A stretch of DNA of 64,000 nt from Betaproteobacteria bacterium (GTDB lineage: Bacteria > Pseudomonadota > Gammaproteobacteria > Burkholderiales > Casimicrobiaceae). This document shows, piece after piece, positions 52,734 to 64,000 of this stretch; position 1 is the first letter of the stretch, and every line of letters starts with the position of its first letter. A model generated the notes under the pieces. It was not told the DNA's origin. It worked only from the letters and a program-made list of their open reading frames with translations, and made no database searches. Where the stretch lies: the NCBI GenBank assembly GCA_016861105.1, contig BOKS01000016.1, forward strand, positions 38,584-102,583, read 5' to 3'. The position numbers and the translations under genes are program-made.

Positions 52734-52734
<1 letters not shown>
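50758..52734 (+). CDS. parE: DNA topoisomerase IV subunit B
   Basis: A 658-aa ATPase subunit that, with ParC, unlinks daughter chromosomes. The start is a TTG at 50758, giving (M)[26 protein letters not shown], the usual betaproteobacterial beginning; upstream residues in frame are not conserved. ATPase motifs are [35 protein letters not shown] and the lysine segment QLGEGL-like region. The TOPRIM acidic sites are [10 protein letters not shown] and [10 protein letters not shown]. Its stop overlaps the parC start by one base. Confidence 0.95.
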
Positions 52735-55199
<2,465 letters not shown>

Positions 55200-55225
55200 C
55201 GGCACGCGACGGAGGATCGGATGCC

Positions 55226-56011
55226 ATGCGCGACAACCCCCTGAAGGCGAAGCTCGGCGCCGGCGGCAGCGCCTGCGGCGCGATGGTGTTCGAGTTCTTC
55301 ACGGCGGGGCTCCCGCGCATCTGCGCCAACGCCGGCGCCGAGTTCGTCCTCTACGACATGGAGCACACGGGCCTGTCGTTCGAGACGCTGAAGACGCAGG
55401 TGGCGCTGTGCGCCGGCCTGCGCCTCGTGCCGCTCGTCCGCGTGCCGCGCGGCGAGTACGCCTTCGTCGCGCGCGCGCTGGACGTCGGCGCGCTCGGCGT
55501 GATGGTGCCGATGGTCGGGTCGGCCGCCGAGGCCGCGCAGATCGTGGCGTGCACGCGCTATCCGCCGCAGGGGCGGCGCGGCGCGGCCTTCGGCTTCGCC
55601 CACGACGACTACGAGGCCGGCGACGTCGTGGCGAAGATCGCCGCGATCCACGAGCGCACGCTCGTCATCGCGCAGATCGAGACGGCGGAAGGGCTCGCGA
55701 ACGTCGAGGCGATCGCCGCCACGCCGGGCGTCGACGCGCTGTGGCTCGGGCACTTCGACCTCACGAACTTCCTAGGCATCCCGGGGCAGTTCCGCCACCC
55801 CGACTACCTCGCTGCGGTGAGGAGGATCGTCGCGGCGTGCGACGCGCACGGCAAGGCCCCCGGTTTCCTCGCCGCCGACGACGACTCGGCGCGGTCGTAC
55901 GCGGCCCTCGGGTTCCGGCTCCTCGCCTACGGGCTCGACCAGGCGATGCTGGGCGACGCGCTGCGCCGCGGCCTGGGGGTGCTGCGCGGCGCGACAGGAG
56001 CTTCCCGATGA
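55226..56011 (+). CDS. HpcH/HpaI-family class II aldolase
   Basis: A 261-aa metal-dependent aldolase that splits a 4-hydroxy-2-oxo acid to pyruvate (or oxalo-type ketoacid) and an aldehyde. Early YDMEHTGLSFETLK, the metal-binding glutamate in IAQIETAEGL and aspartate in WLGHFDLTNFLG are as in 4-hydroxy-2-oxoheptanedioate and 2-keto-3-deoxyglucarate aldolases. The ATG at 55226 follows GGAGG at 10 bases; an ATG at 55221 runs into a stop at once. It overlaps the next gene by four bases. Confidence 0.88.
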   Translation: MRDNPLKAKLGAGGSACGAMVFEFFTAGLPRICANAGAEFVLYDMEHTGLSFETLKTQVALCAGLRLVPLVRVPRGEYAFVARALDVGALGVMVPMVGSAAEAAQIVACTRYPPQGRRGAAFGFAHDDYEAGDVVAKIAAIHERTLVIAQIETAEGLANVEAIAATPGVDALWLGHFDLTNFLGIPGQFRHPDYLAAVRRIVAACDAHGKAPGFLAADDDSARSYAALGFRLLAYGLDQAMLGDALRRGLGVLRGATGASR

Positions 56012-57039
56012 GCGCACGGTTCCGCGTCGGCCTGACGCGCGACATCCTCGACTCGCGCGGCGAGCCCGCGTTCGGACGCGGGGCGCTCGCGATCCTCGAC
56101 GACGCGCCGGACGTCGCGTGGGAGTACCTGCCCTCGATCGTGAGCGAGATCACCGCCGATCACGCGGCCATCTACGACGCGCTGTACGTCAACATGGCGC
56201 GCGTGCCGGCGGCCGCGGTCGCGCGCCCCGATCGCCGCCTGCGCGTGGTGGCCCGGCACGGCGTGGGCTACGATGCCGTCGACGTCGCGGCGATGACGCG
56301 CGCCGGGGTGCTGGTCACCAACACGCCGTGGCCGATGCCGCGCCCCGTGGCGACGATCGCGCTCACCTTCATCCTCGCGCTCGCCGGCAGGCTGATGACG
56401 AAGGACCGCCTGACGCGAACGGGACGGTGGCACGAGCGCATGGACCACATGGGCGTGGGCCTGACCGGACGCACGCTGGGCGTGATCGGAGCGGGGCGCA
56501 TCGGCAAGGAGCTGCTGCGGATGGCGCGCGTGTTCGATCTCGCGCTGCTGGCCGCCGACCCCTACGTCGACGCCGTGGAGCTCGCCTACGTCGGCGCGCG
56601 CAAGGTCGACCTGCAGACGCTGCTCGCGGCGTCGGACTTCGTGGTCGCGATCCCGCTGCTGAACGAAGAGACCCGTCACCTGCTCGGCGCGGCGCAGTTC
56701 GCGCGGATGAAGCCGACGGCGTACTTCATCAACGTCTCGCGCGGCCCGGTCGTCGACGAGCCCGCGCTGATCGATGCGCTGCGCGAGGGGCGCATCGCCG
56801 GCGCCGCGCTCGACGTCTTCGAGCAGGAGCCGGTCGATCCCGCGAATCCGCTGCTGGCGATGGACAACGTCATCGTCACGCCGCACTCGCTGTGCTGGAC
56901 CGACGAGTGCTTCCACAACATGGCGGTCACGGGCCTGACGAGCATCGTCGATGCGCTGGCCGGACGCGTGCCCGCGTTCGTCGTCAACCGCGACGTGCTC
57001 GCGCAGCCGGACGTGCAGCGCTGGCTGCGCGCGCCCTGA
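56008..57039 (+). CDS. D-isomer-specific 2-hydroxyacid dehydrogenase
   Basis: A 343-aa NAD-dependent oxidoreductase. The cofactor loop is LGVIGAGRIGKELLRMA; the catalytic arginine, glutamate and histidine are in VSRGPVVDE, DVFEQEPVDP and TPHSLCWTDE. It resembles the SerA/glyoxylate reductase branch. Coupled to the HpcH/HpaI aldolase by ATGA overlap, it probably reduces or oxidises a C3-C5 2-hydroxy acid made or used by that enzyme. Confidence 0.9.
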   Translation: MSARFRVGLTRDILDSRGEPAFGRGALAILDDAPDVAWEYLPSIVSEITADHAAIYDALYVNMARVPAAAVARPDRRLRVVARHGVGYDAVDVAAMTRAGVLVTNTPWPMPRPVATIALTFILALAGRLMTKDRLTRTGRWHERMDHMGVGLTGRTLGVIGAGRIGKELLRMARVFDLALLAADPYVDAVELAYVGARKVDLQTLLAASDFVVAIPLLNEETRHLLGAAQFARMKPTAYFINVSRGPVVDEPALIDALREGRIAGAALDVFEQEPVDPANPLLAMDNVIVTPHSLCWTDECFHNMAVTGLTSIVDALAGRVPAFVVNRDVLAQPDVQRWLRAP

Positions 57040-57054
57040 CCGGATCGCGCGGGC

Positions 57055-57075
57055 GCGGCGCCGCACCGGCGCCGC
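57055..57075. terminator. Perfect hairpin between convergent genes
   Basis: GCGGCGCCG (57055-57063) and CGGCGCCGC (57067-57075) form a 9-bp stem with a 3-nt loop, 16 bases after the dehydrogenase stop and in front of the stop of the convergent SGNH gene. Likely a two-way terminator; no U-run. Confidence 0.55.
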
Positions 57076-57081
57076 CGGATC

Positions 57082-57819
57082 TCAGGGCGCGGGGTTGCGC
57101 GCCGGCGCGAGACGGTCGCCCAGGGTGCTCTGCGCCATCAGCGTGGCGTACCACTCGCGATAGCCCGCGTCGCTGGGGTGCAGGCCGTCGCGCGCGTTGA
57201 GCCCGGGCTGCCGGACGAACGGGTCGTCGTCGCGCTCGCGGAACAGGTCGACGTAGGTCGCGCCGTGCCGCGCCGCCGCTTCGCGGACGATCCGGTGCAG
57301 CGCCCGCGAGCGGCGCGTCATCTCCCACGAGACCGGCGGGAAGAAGAAGGGGGCGTTGCCGACGTTGCCCGCCGGCATCACGATCACGTGGCCGGCGCGC
57401 TCCGTTGCGAGCGCTAGCGCGCGCTCGACGTCGTCGCGGAGGTCCTGCGGCGAGCGCAGCCGGATCACGTCGTTACCGCCCGCCATCAGCAGCACGATGT
57501 CGAACTGCCCCGCGCGTTCGAGCTGCCCGGCCACCCGCGCGAACGTGGCGCCGTCCTGGGCGCGGTTCTCGATCCACAGCCGCGGATGGTCGCGGGCGAG
57601 GAGCCCCGGCAGGCTGGCCTCGGGTGCGCTCGCGCCCGTGCCGACGCCGGTGCTGTCGCCCACGACGAGCATGCGCAACGCGGCATGGTCGGGCGTGTGC
57701 TGCAGCGGGACGCTCTTGTGTGCCATCGCGCGCGCCTGCCCGAGCCGCCACGCGGTGCAGCCGGCGAGCGCCAGCGCCGCGGCGCCGGCGATGACGGTCA
57801 GCAGGAGGCGGGAGCGCAT
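57082..57819 (-). CDS. SGNH/GDSL-type esterase lipoprotein
   Basis: A 245-aa hydrolase starting at 57819 with a lipoprotein signal MRSRLLLTVIAGAAALALAGC. Block I is VVGDSTGVGTG (Ser), block III LMAGGNDVIRL (Asn) and block V RDGLHPSDAGY (Asp, His). The Thr after GDS is unusual but seen in this subfamily. It is probably an outer-membrane-anchored or periplasmic lipase/esterase. The frame is open further upstream but those residues lack conserved features. Confidence 0.87.
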   Translation of the reverse strand: MRSRLLLTVIAGAAALALAGCTAWRLGQARAMAHKSVPLQHTPDHAALRMLVVGDSTGVGTGASAPEASLPGLLARDHPRLWIENRAQDGATFARVAGQLERAGQFDIVLLMAGGNDVIRLRSPQDLRDDVERALALATERAGHVIVMPAGNVGNAPFFFPPVSWEMTRRSRALHRIVREAAARHGATYVDLFRERDDDPFVRQPGLNARDGLHPSDAGYREWYATLMAQSTLGDRLAPARNPAP

Positions 57820-58156
57820 GGCGGACGTGGCGGGTGGCGATCGCGAATCGATGACGGCGTCATGGCGCGTGCGCGGAGCGCGACGCCGCGGTGCGTAGAC
57901 AGAGACAGGGTCCGGCGGCCTGCGTTCGGCGCTGCGCGTTCGTCGGCGCGCCGTGCGCGCCGCGCGGACCCCTCCACAGGTGTCGGCGCGGATGACAGTG
58001 CCGCCGCCGGTCGCTGTCGAGGACAACGCTAACTCCCTGCCGCGGCGTGGGAATCCGGCGGTGGCGAAGTCCTTGCTTGCCTGCTGCCGGATGCCGGAGG
58101 GTCGGTCGCCGAACCGATGCCGGCATGTCCCGCCATCTCGACGACGCCACGGCCGA

Positions 58157-58339
58157 ATGCAAACGCAACCCGATCGTTCGCGACGCCTCGTCGGGCTCGC
58201 CCGCTCCGTCGCGTTGTGCGAATCGTTCGACCGCGCCGAGCGCGACGTGCGCAAGGCGCGCGCGGCGATGCTGATCGCGGGCTTCGCGATCCACCGCATC
58301 CGACTTCGGTCGCAGGCGTCGCCGCGCGTGAAGAGCTGA
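58157..58339 (+). CDS. Possible small basic protein (hypothetical)
   Basis: A 60-residue reading frame, MQTQPDRSRRLVGLARSVAL through to RLRSQASPRVKS, with G/C-biased third codon positions like neighbouring genes. It lies in the 676-bp gap between the SGNH and katG genes. One hydrophobic patch (AAMLIAGFAIHRI) might be membrane-associated. No ribosome site stands out and I know no homologue. The rest of the gap shows nothing I can call. Treat as a weak candidate. Confidence 0.3.
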   Translation: MQTQPDRSRRLVGLARSVALCESFDRAERDVRKARAAMLIAGFAIHRIRLRSQASPRVKS

Positions 58340-58457
58340 GCGGCGGGCGAAGGCCCCGCGCCGGCGGCGTTCGCGCACGCCGTTTCGCCACGTCCCCGAC
58401 CCCCGGCAGGCCGGCGAGGACGATTGCAGCGCCACCGCCGTCACCGGCGGCGGGCGG

Positions 58458-58492
58458 GGCCGGGTCCGGCAAGCGCAGGACCCGACCCGGCC
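58458..58492 (-). terminator. Hairpin just after katG
   Basis: GGCCGGGTC (58458-58466) and GACCCGGCC (58484-58492) form a perfect 9-bp stem around a 17-nt loop, four bases after the katG stop on the minus strand. It very likely ends the katG transcript. No U-run. Confidence 0.55.
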
Positions 58493-58495
58493 GCG

Positions 58496-60799
<2,304 letters not shown>

Positions 60800-60898
60800 T
60801 CAGGCTCGCGTCGCCGCGACCCTCGTCGCGCCGCGGACGCAGCCTCCCGGACCCAACACGACCGATTGTGGCGCCTCGCCACGAATAGATACAATGGA

Positions 60899-60925
60899 TT
60901 GTTGTTATCTAGTTAATAACGACAA
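60899..60925. promoter_or_regulatory. A/T-rich inverted repeat upstream of katG
   Basis: TTGTTGTTAT (60899-60908) and ATAACGACAA (60916-60925) form a 10-bp inverted repeat, nine positions matching, with a 7-bp spacer CTAGTTA. The surrounding 45 bases contain several ATAG/CTAT-type tetranucleotides, the elements of OxyR sites, though not in full register. It is the most A/T-rich spot in this part of the window and 150 bp before the katG start. The remaining gap to 61132 shows no gene. Confidence 0.5.
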
Positions 60926-61132
60926 CCTATGGATGGGCGCAGCTCCGCCTGGTAGCGGGCCGTCACCCGTTGCCCGGTACGCGGGCTACGGTAGCGGAAG
61001 CGGCATGGCAGGAGGGGCGTGCGGGCAACCTTCGACGTTCGCCGGCAAGCCGGAGCCCGTCGGTCATTCAAGAAAGCGGTCATCGTCGGCCTCCTCCGAA
61101 CGACGCCGGAAGGCGGAGCCGGCGGCCGCGCT

Positions 61133-61771
61133 TCAGGCGACTGCCCGCCACACCGTGGCCAGCCACGGCTGCTGCTCCCGCGGCAGTCCGTCTGGACGGT
61201 AATACACGAGCAGTTCCTCGAAGTGGGCGGCGGTCATGAAGTCGCGCCATGCATCGAGGTCGTGGTACACACCGTATCGATCGCCGTACCAGCCGGCCTC
61301 GTTGTTGCCGCGCGGATTGGAGCTGAACAGCACGCCGCCCGGCTTCAGCGTCGCATGCAGTTGCCGCAACACGCGTGGAAGCGCCACCCTGGGAACGTGG
61401 AACAGGCTGGCGTTTGCGAACACGCCGTCGAAGCGGGCCACGGGGAGGTCGAGGGCGAGGAAGTTCTGATGCCAGACTTCGCAGCCGGTGTCGGCCCGTG
61501 CCATTGCGGCGAGCGTCGCCGCGCCGTCGAGGCCGATGGCGGTGTGGCCGAGTGCGCGGAGCGCTTTCAGATCGCGCCCCGGCCCGCAGCCGAAATCCAG
61601 CAGCGTAAAGGGCGACGGCGCCGTGATTCGCGACAGCATGGCGTCGATGTTCTGGCTCACGTCGTGGTCGCGCGTGCCGGCGCGGAATGCTTCGGCACGC
61701 GCTTCGTAGTGGCCGATCGTCCGCAGGGTGAGGTGCTGCAGGTCGCTGGGGGCCGACGGGTATTCGTCCAT
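61133..61771 (-). CDS. SAM-dependent methyltransferase (class I)
   Basis: A 212-aa enzyme. Motif I is TLLDFGCGPGRDLKAL, motif II region ALGHTAIGLDGAATLAAMAR, and FDGVFANASLFHVPR marks motif IV. LRQLHATLKPGGVLFSSNPRG follows, as in UbiE/Coq5-type and small-molecule methyltransferases. The substrate is unknown. It begins at 61771 with no convincing ribosome site in view and stands alone. Confidence 0.88.
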   Translation of the reverse strand: MDEYPSAPSDLQHLTLRTIGHYEARAEAFRAGTRDHDVSQNIDAMLSRITAPSPFTLLDFGCGPGRDLKALRALGHTAIGLDGAATLAAMARADTGCEVWHQNFLALDLPVARFDGVFANASLFHVPRVALPRVLRQLHATLKPGGVLFSSNPRGNNEAGWYGDRYGVYHDLDAWRDFMTAAHFEELLVYYRPDGLPREQQPWLATVWRAVA

Positions 61772-62024
61772 GGCAAGGGTTACGGCAGCTGAGCGCTCGG
61801 GGGGGGGCGCGGACCGACAGCATACGTGCCGGAGCGAAGCAAGGCCGCGTAGGCCACCGGTTCCCCGGCGATAACAAGCGCCGCCGCGACGGCGCCTGCG
61901 ACCGCTCGCCGCGTCGCGGCATGCCAGCAACGGAACGCCGACAACGGAAAGTCGAACGATCGCTCCTTTGCCGGAACAAGACATGCGGCGCAGAATCTGC
62001 ATTTCTCGCCTGAGGAGCCTTTCC

Positions 62025-62408
62025 ATGAGCGTCACGATTGCAGACCTCCAAGCTTTTGCCGACGCCTGGAACCGCCATGACATCGAAGCCTTGATGCGCC
62101 ACATGACGGCCGACTGCGTGTTCGAAGCCTCTGCGGGAGCGGATGTCCATGGAACGCGCTACGTGGGGCGCGAGGCTGTCCGGGCCGGATTCTCGGAGGT
62201 GTGGAAGACCTTTCCCGACGCGCGATGGATCGCCCCCAGGCACTTCGTATGCGGGGAGCGCGGCGCATCTGAGTGGACATTCATCGGGACGCGCAGCGAC
62301 GGCGCTCGCGTGGAAGTGAACGGATGCGACCTGTTCACCTTTCGCGACGGCAAGATCGCGATCAAAAACTCTTTCCGCAAGACCCGCGTGCCGCAGACAA
62401 CGAATTAG
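62025..62408 (+). CDS. SnoaL/NTF2-like protein
   Basis: A 127-aa small alpha+beta protein starting at 62025 behind GAGGAG. FADAWNRHDIEALMRHMTADCVF and the YVGREAVRAGFSEVW stretch are typical of the SnoaL-like polyketide-cyclase/limonene-epoxide-hydrolase fold. The end (CDLFTFRDGKIAIKNSFRKTR) also fits. Many such proteins have no known reaction. Third-position G/C bias is lower here than in the genes to the left, hinting at acquired DNA. Confidence 0.87.
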   Translation: MSVTIADLQAFADAWNRHDIEALMRHMTADCVFEASAGADVHGTRYVGREAVRAGFSEVWKTFPDARWIAPRHFVCGERGASEWTFIGTRSDGARVEVNGCDLFTFRDGKIAIKNSFRKTRVPQTTN

Positions 62409-62865
62409 CGGATGTCCGCCTCGACCCCATGCGGTTGTTCGGGTGGTGGCGTCGAATGCCTGCTACGTGTTCCGAAGCTGTCAGCCATGTCGACGCCGAC
62501 CTTCACTGGCCGCGCCGCAACGACGGGCGGCCATGAACTCCTCCGATAGACTGCCGGCCAGACCCCCCGTTAGTGGACTTCGGCGGCGCGCGGTCAGGAG
62601 CCTACGTGCGAAGCGGTTGCTGTTTCGTCGTTCTCGACAGCCAAGGAGCTCCGGGAGCTGTCTGCGATCCGGCAATGCTTCACGTGCAGGTCTGTCCATG
62701 CAGATCGCGCATTTGCCGCCAAGACTCGCTTCGTGAGAGCATCCGCTCCGCTTCAAGCCATGGACGTTGGCGGCCGTCGAGGCCGCTTCAATCGTCACGA
62801 GCTTGCTGGCCGCGAACGGCGAGTTGACGCCACGGCGAAAAGCGAGCAGCACAGGAGAGAAGATC
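62409..62865. other. Gene-poor region before the aquaporin gene
   Basis: These 457 bases hold no reading frame I can support. Composition is more even than in the rest of the window, and CCATG, GGCGGCCATGAACTCC and palindromic AGCTCCGGGAGCT (near 62645) occur without clear pattern. It may be degraded remains of a former gene or insertion. Confidence 0.4.
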
Positions 62866-63582
62866 ATGAAAGAAAAGCTCGCCGCGGAATTCCTCGGAAC
62901 CTTCTGGCTCGTTCTCGGAGGCTGCGGCAGCGCGGTGCTTGCCGCGGCGTTTCCGCAATTGGGCATCGGTTTCCTCGGCGTGTCCTTCGCCTTCGGCCTG
63001 ACCGTGCTCACCGGCGCGTATGCGCTCGGTCCCATTTCCGGAGGGCACTTCAATCCAGCCGTGTCGGTCGGATTGTGGGCGGGCGGACGTTTCCCGGCAT
63101 CGCAGCTGCTGCCGTATGTCGTAGCCCAGGTGATCGGCGCCGCGGTCGCGGCGGGCGTGCTGTACCTCATCGCAAGCGGGAAGCCGGGTTTCGATCTGAG
63201 TGGCGGCTTTGCGTCGAATGGTTACGGTGAGCACTCGCCGGGAAAGTACGGCCTCGGTGCGGCGCTGATCACGGAGATCGTGATGACGTTCATGTTCCTG
63301 ATTGTCATTCTCGGCACGACGCACAAGCGAGCGCCTGTGGGGTTTGCCGGGCTTGCGATCGGCCTCTCGCTGACCTTGATCCACTTGATCAGCATTCCGG
63401 TGACGAACACCTCGGTGAATCCGGCTCGCAGCACGGGACCCGCGCTGTTCGTCGGAGACTGGGCGCTAGGGCAGTTGTGGCTGTTCTGGATCGCGCCGAT
63501 CGTCGGTGCTGCGCTGGCAGGCCGGTTCTCGCGCGCGGTGTTCGACTCAGCGGACTCGCCGGACATTGCAGGCCGCGCCTAG
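62866..63582 (+). CDS. aqpZ: Aquaporin Z
   Basis: A 238-aa water channel with six membrane segments. The two NPA pore motifs are GHFNPAVS and [10 protein letters not shown]. The histidine and threonine/arginine of the AqpZ selectivity filter are in [21 protein letters not shown]. Start ATG 62866 follows AGGAGAGA. Length and C-terminus match E. coli AqpZ closely. It stands between the gene-poor region and an IS end, and may have been carried in with them. Confidence 0.95.
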   Translation: MKEKLAAEFLGTFWLVLGGCGSAVLAAAFPQLGIGFLGVSFAFGLTVLTGAYALGPISGGHFNPAVSVGLWAGGRFPASQLLPYVVAQVIGAAVAAGVLYLIASGKPGFDLSGGFASNGYGEHSPGKYGLGAALITEIVMTFMFLIVILGTTHKRAPVGFAGLAIGLSLTLIHLISIPVTNTSVNPARSTGPALFVGDWALGQLWLFWIAPIVGAALAGRFSRAVFDSADSPDIAGRA

Positions 63583-63952
63583 CGATGCAGCAGATCGGTC
63601 CGTTCGCGGCGCAGCCGGAGGCGGCCACTCAATGGACCCAGGTCCACGGCCGTTAGCCGACGGCCACGGCAGCGCGGCGCCGTTCTGGCCAGCGTCACCG
63701 CGGTTGGCGCGGCGCCCTCAGCAGCGATTGAAGCGATTGCGCTGTGGCAAGCGCCCGATTGACGTGATGGACACGAGGACATGGACCCCTTCCTGATCGG
63801 AAAGTGGGTCCCACCTTTGGGACACCGGGCTTCGAACCGGCTTCATTTCGGCCTTGCGAATGAAGGCCTTGGGTGAGCGGACCGAGACATAGGTAACAGG
63901 GCGTACCGGACACATGGGTAACACTTTCCCGGCGTCGACCGGGGAGGTGTCT
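63583..63952. mobile_element. Probable IS481-type element left end with short repeats; no gene
   Basis: No gene is seen between aqpZ and the transposase start. Two near-identical 12-mers, ACATAGGTAACA (63887-63898) and ACATGGGTAACA (63912-63923), repeat 25 bp apart, as transposase-binding sites at an IS end would. Further left are GTCCCA-CCTT-TGGGAC (63808-63823) and two hairpins after aqpZ: TGGACC-ca-GGTCCA (63633-63646) and GGCCGT-N6-ACGGCC (63648-63665). The exact IS boundary and target-site duplication cannot be set because the right end lies beyond the window. Confidence 0.55.
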
Positions 63953-64000
63953 ATGCCGTGGAAGGAGTGTTCGGTCATGGATGAGCGCCTGCGTTTTGTC
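63953..64000 (+). CDS. IS481-family transposase, first 16 codons
   Basis: The reading frame opens with ATG at 63953 and gives MPWKECSVMDERLRFV, the well-known beginning of many IS481/ISR-type DDE transposases, which continue into a helix-turn-helix. The window ends here, so the element's intactness is unknown. GGGGAGG lies about 10 bases upstream. Confidence 0.8.
   Translation, partial: MPWKECSVMDERLRFV

Noticed and set aside
63825..63840. tRNA-like T-arm (GGTTCGAAGCCCGG on the minus strand)
   Set aside because: No acceptor, D or anticodon stems can be drawn around it; it is a short palindrome near the IS end.

Overview
The window is very GC-rich, densely packed DNA with short intergenic gaps, many 4-base start/stop overlaps and strong G/C preference at third codon positions. 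The gene families point to a soil or water betaproteobacterium, most likely Burkholderiales: a Bug-type tripartite tricarboxylate receptor, a TAXI-TRAP transporter, TcuA/TcuB, DUF6064, an RlmN-like paralogue and a betaproteobacterial-type ParE/ParC pair. This placement is an inference from gene content; no rRNA or tRNA gene was seen. Most of the window is accessory catabolism, each block having its own regulator.

Layout. (1) 1-8495: a pentulose kinase divergent from an RpiR regulator, then a Ugp-like ABC importer (ATPase, two permeases, binding protein) and a convergent phosphonate-monoester-hydrolase-type enzyme. The set looks like phosphoester or phosphonate scavenging. A ~190-bp hairpin element sits between the second permease and the binding protein. 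(2) 8675-12596: an RlmN-like radical SAM enzyme, a histone-H1-like protein, and a metallo-beta-lactamase-fold protein divergent from an ECF sigma/anti-sigma pair across a 16-bp palindrome. (3) 12744-21536: a Bug receptor and LacI regulator divergent from a six-gene operon (TAXI receptor, enolase-superfamily enzyme, fused TRAP permease, aconitase-type large and small subunits, RraA-type aldolase). This reads as import and breakdown of an unidentified organic acid. (4) 21655-23333: a DUF6064 membrane protein and an exported aldo/keto reductase. (5) 23604-29481: envelope and signalling genes (FecR-domain protein, OmpA-like lipoprotein, CHASE2-SpoIIE phosphatase, MBL phosphodiesterase, STAS protein, patatin).

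(6) 29667-50341: a large catabolic region with four NAD-dependent epimerase/dehydratase paralogues, a PRISE-type reductase, a cupin, an SDR, a ribose-type ABC importer with two different permeases, a VOC protein, a TIM-barrel isomerase, an ABM-domain protein, a TPP enzyme, an IclR regulator, an FAD dehydrogenase, and an aldehyde dehydrogenase-TcuA-TcuB operon. Two distant genes in it (29667 and 41868) share the same promoter/operator: TGTC-GGTT-GACA overlapping a TTGACA -35 box, with the -10 box at the same 18-nt spacing. This suggests one regulon, possibly under the IclR protein. (7) 50758-55199: the topoisomerase IV genes parE and parC. (8) 55226-64000: an HpcH/HpaI aldolase and 2-hydroxyacid dehydrogenase pair, an SGNH hydrolase, katG, a methyltransferase, a SnoaL-like protein, an aquaporin, and the first codons of an IS481-type transposase at the right edge, where base composition also changes.

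The best candidates for something undescribed are the LacI/TAXI-TRAP/aconitase/RraA operon, the epimerase-rich region with its shared promoter, and the palindrome linking the ECF sigma gene to the divergent MBL gene. I saw no CRISPR array, phage module or recognisable defence system.
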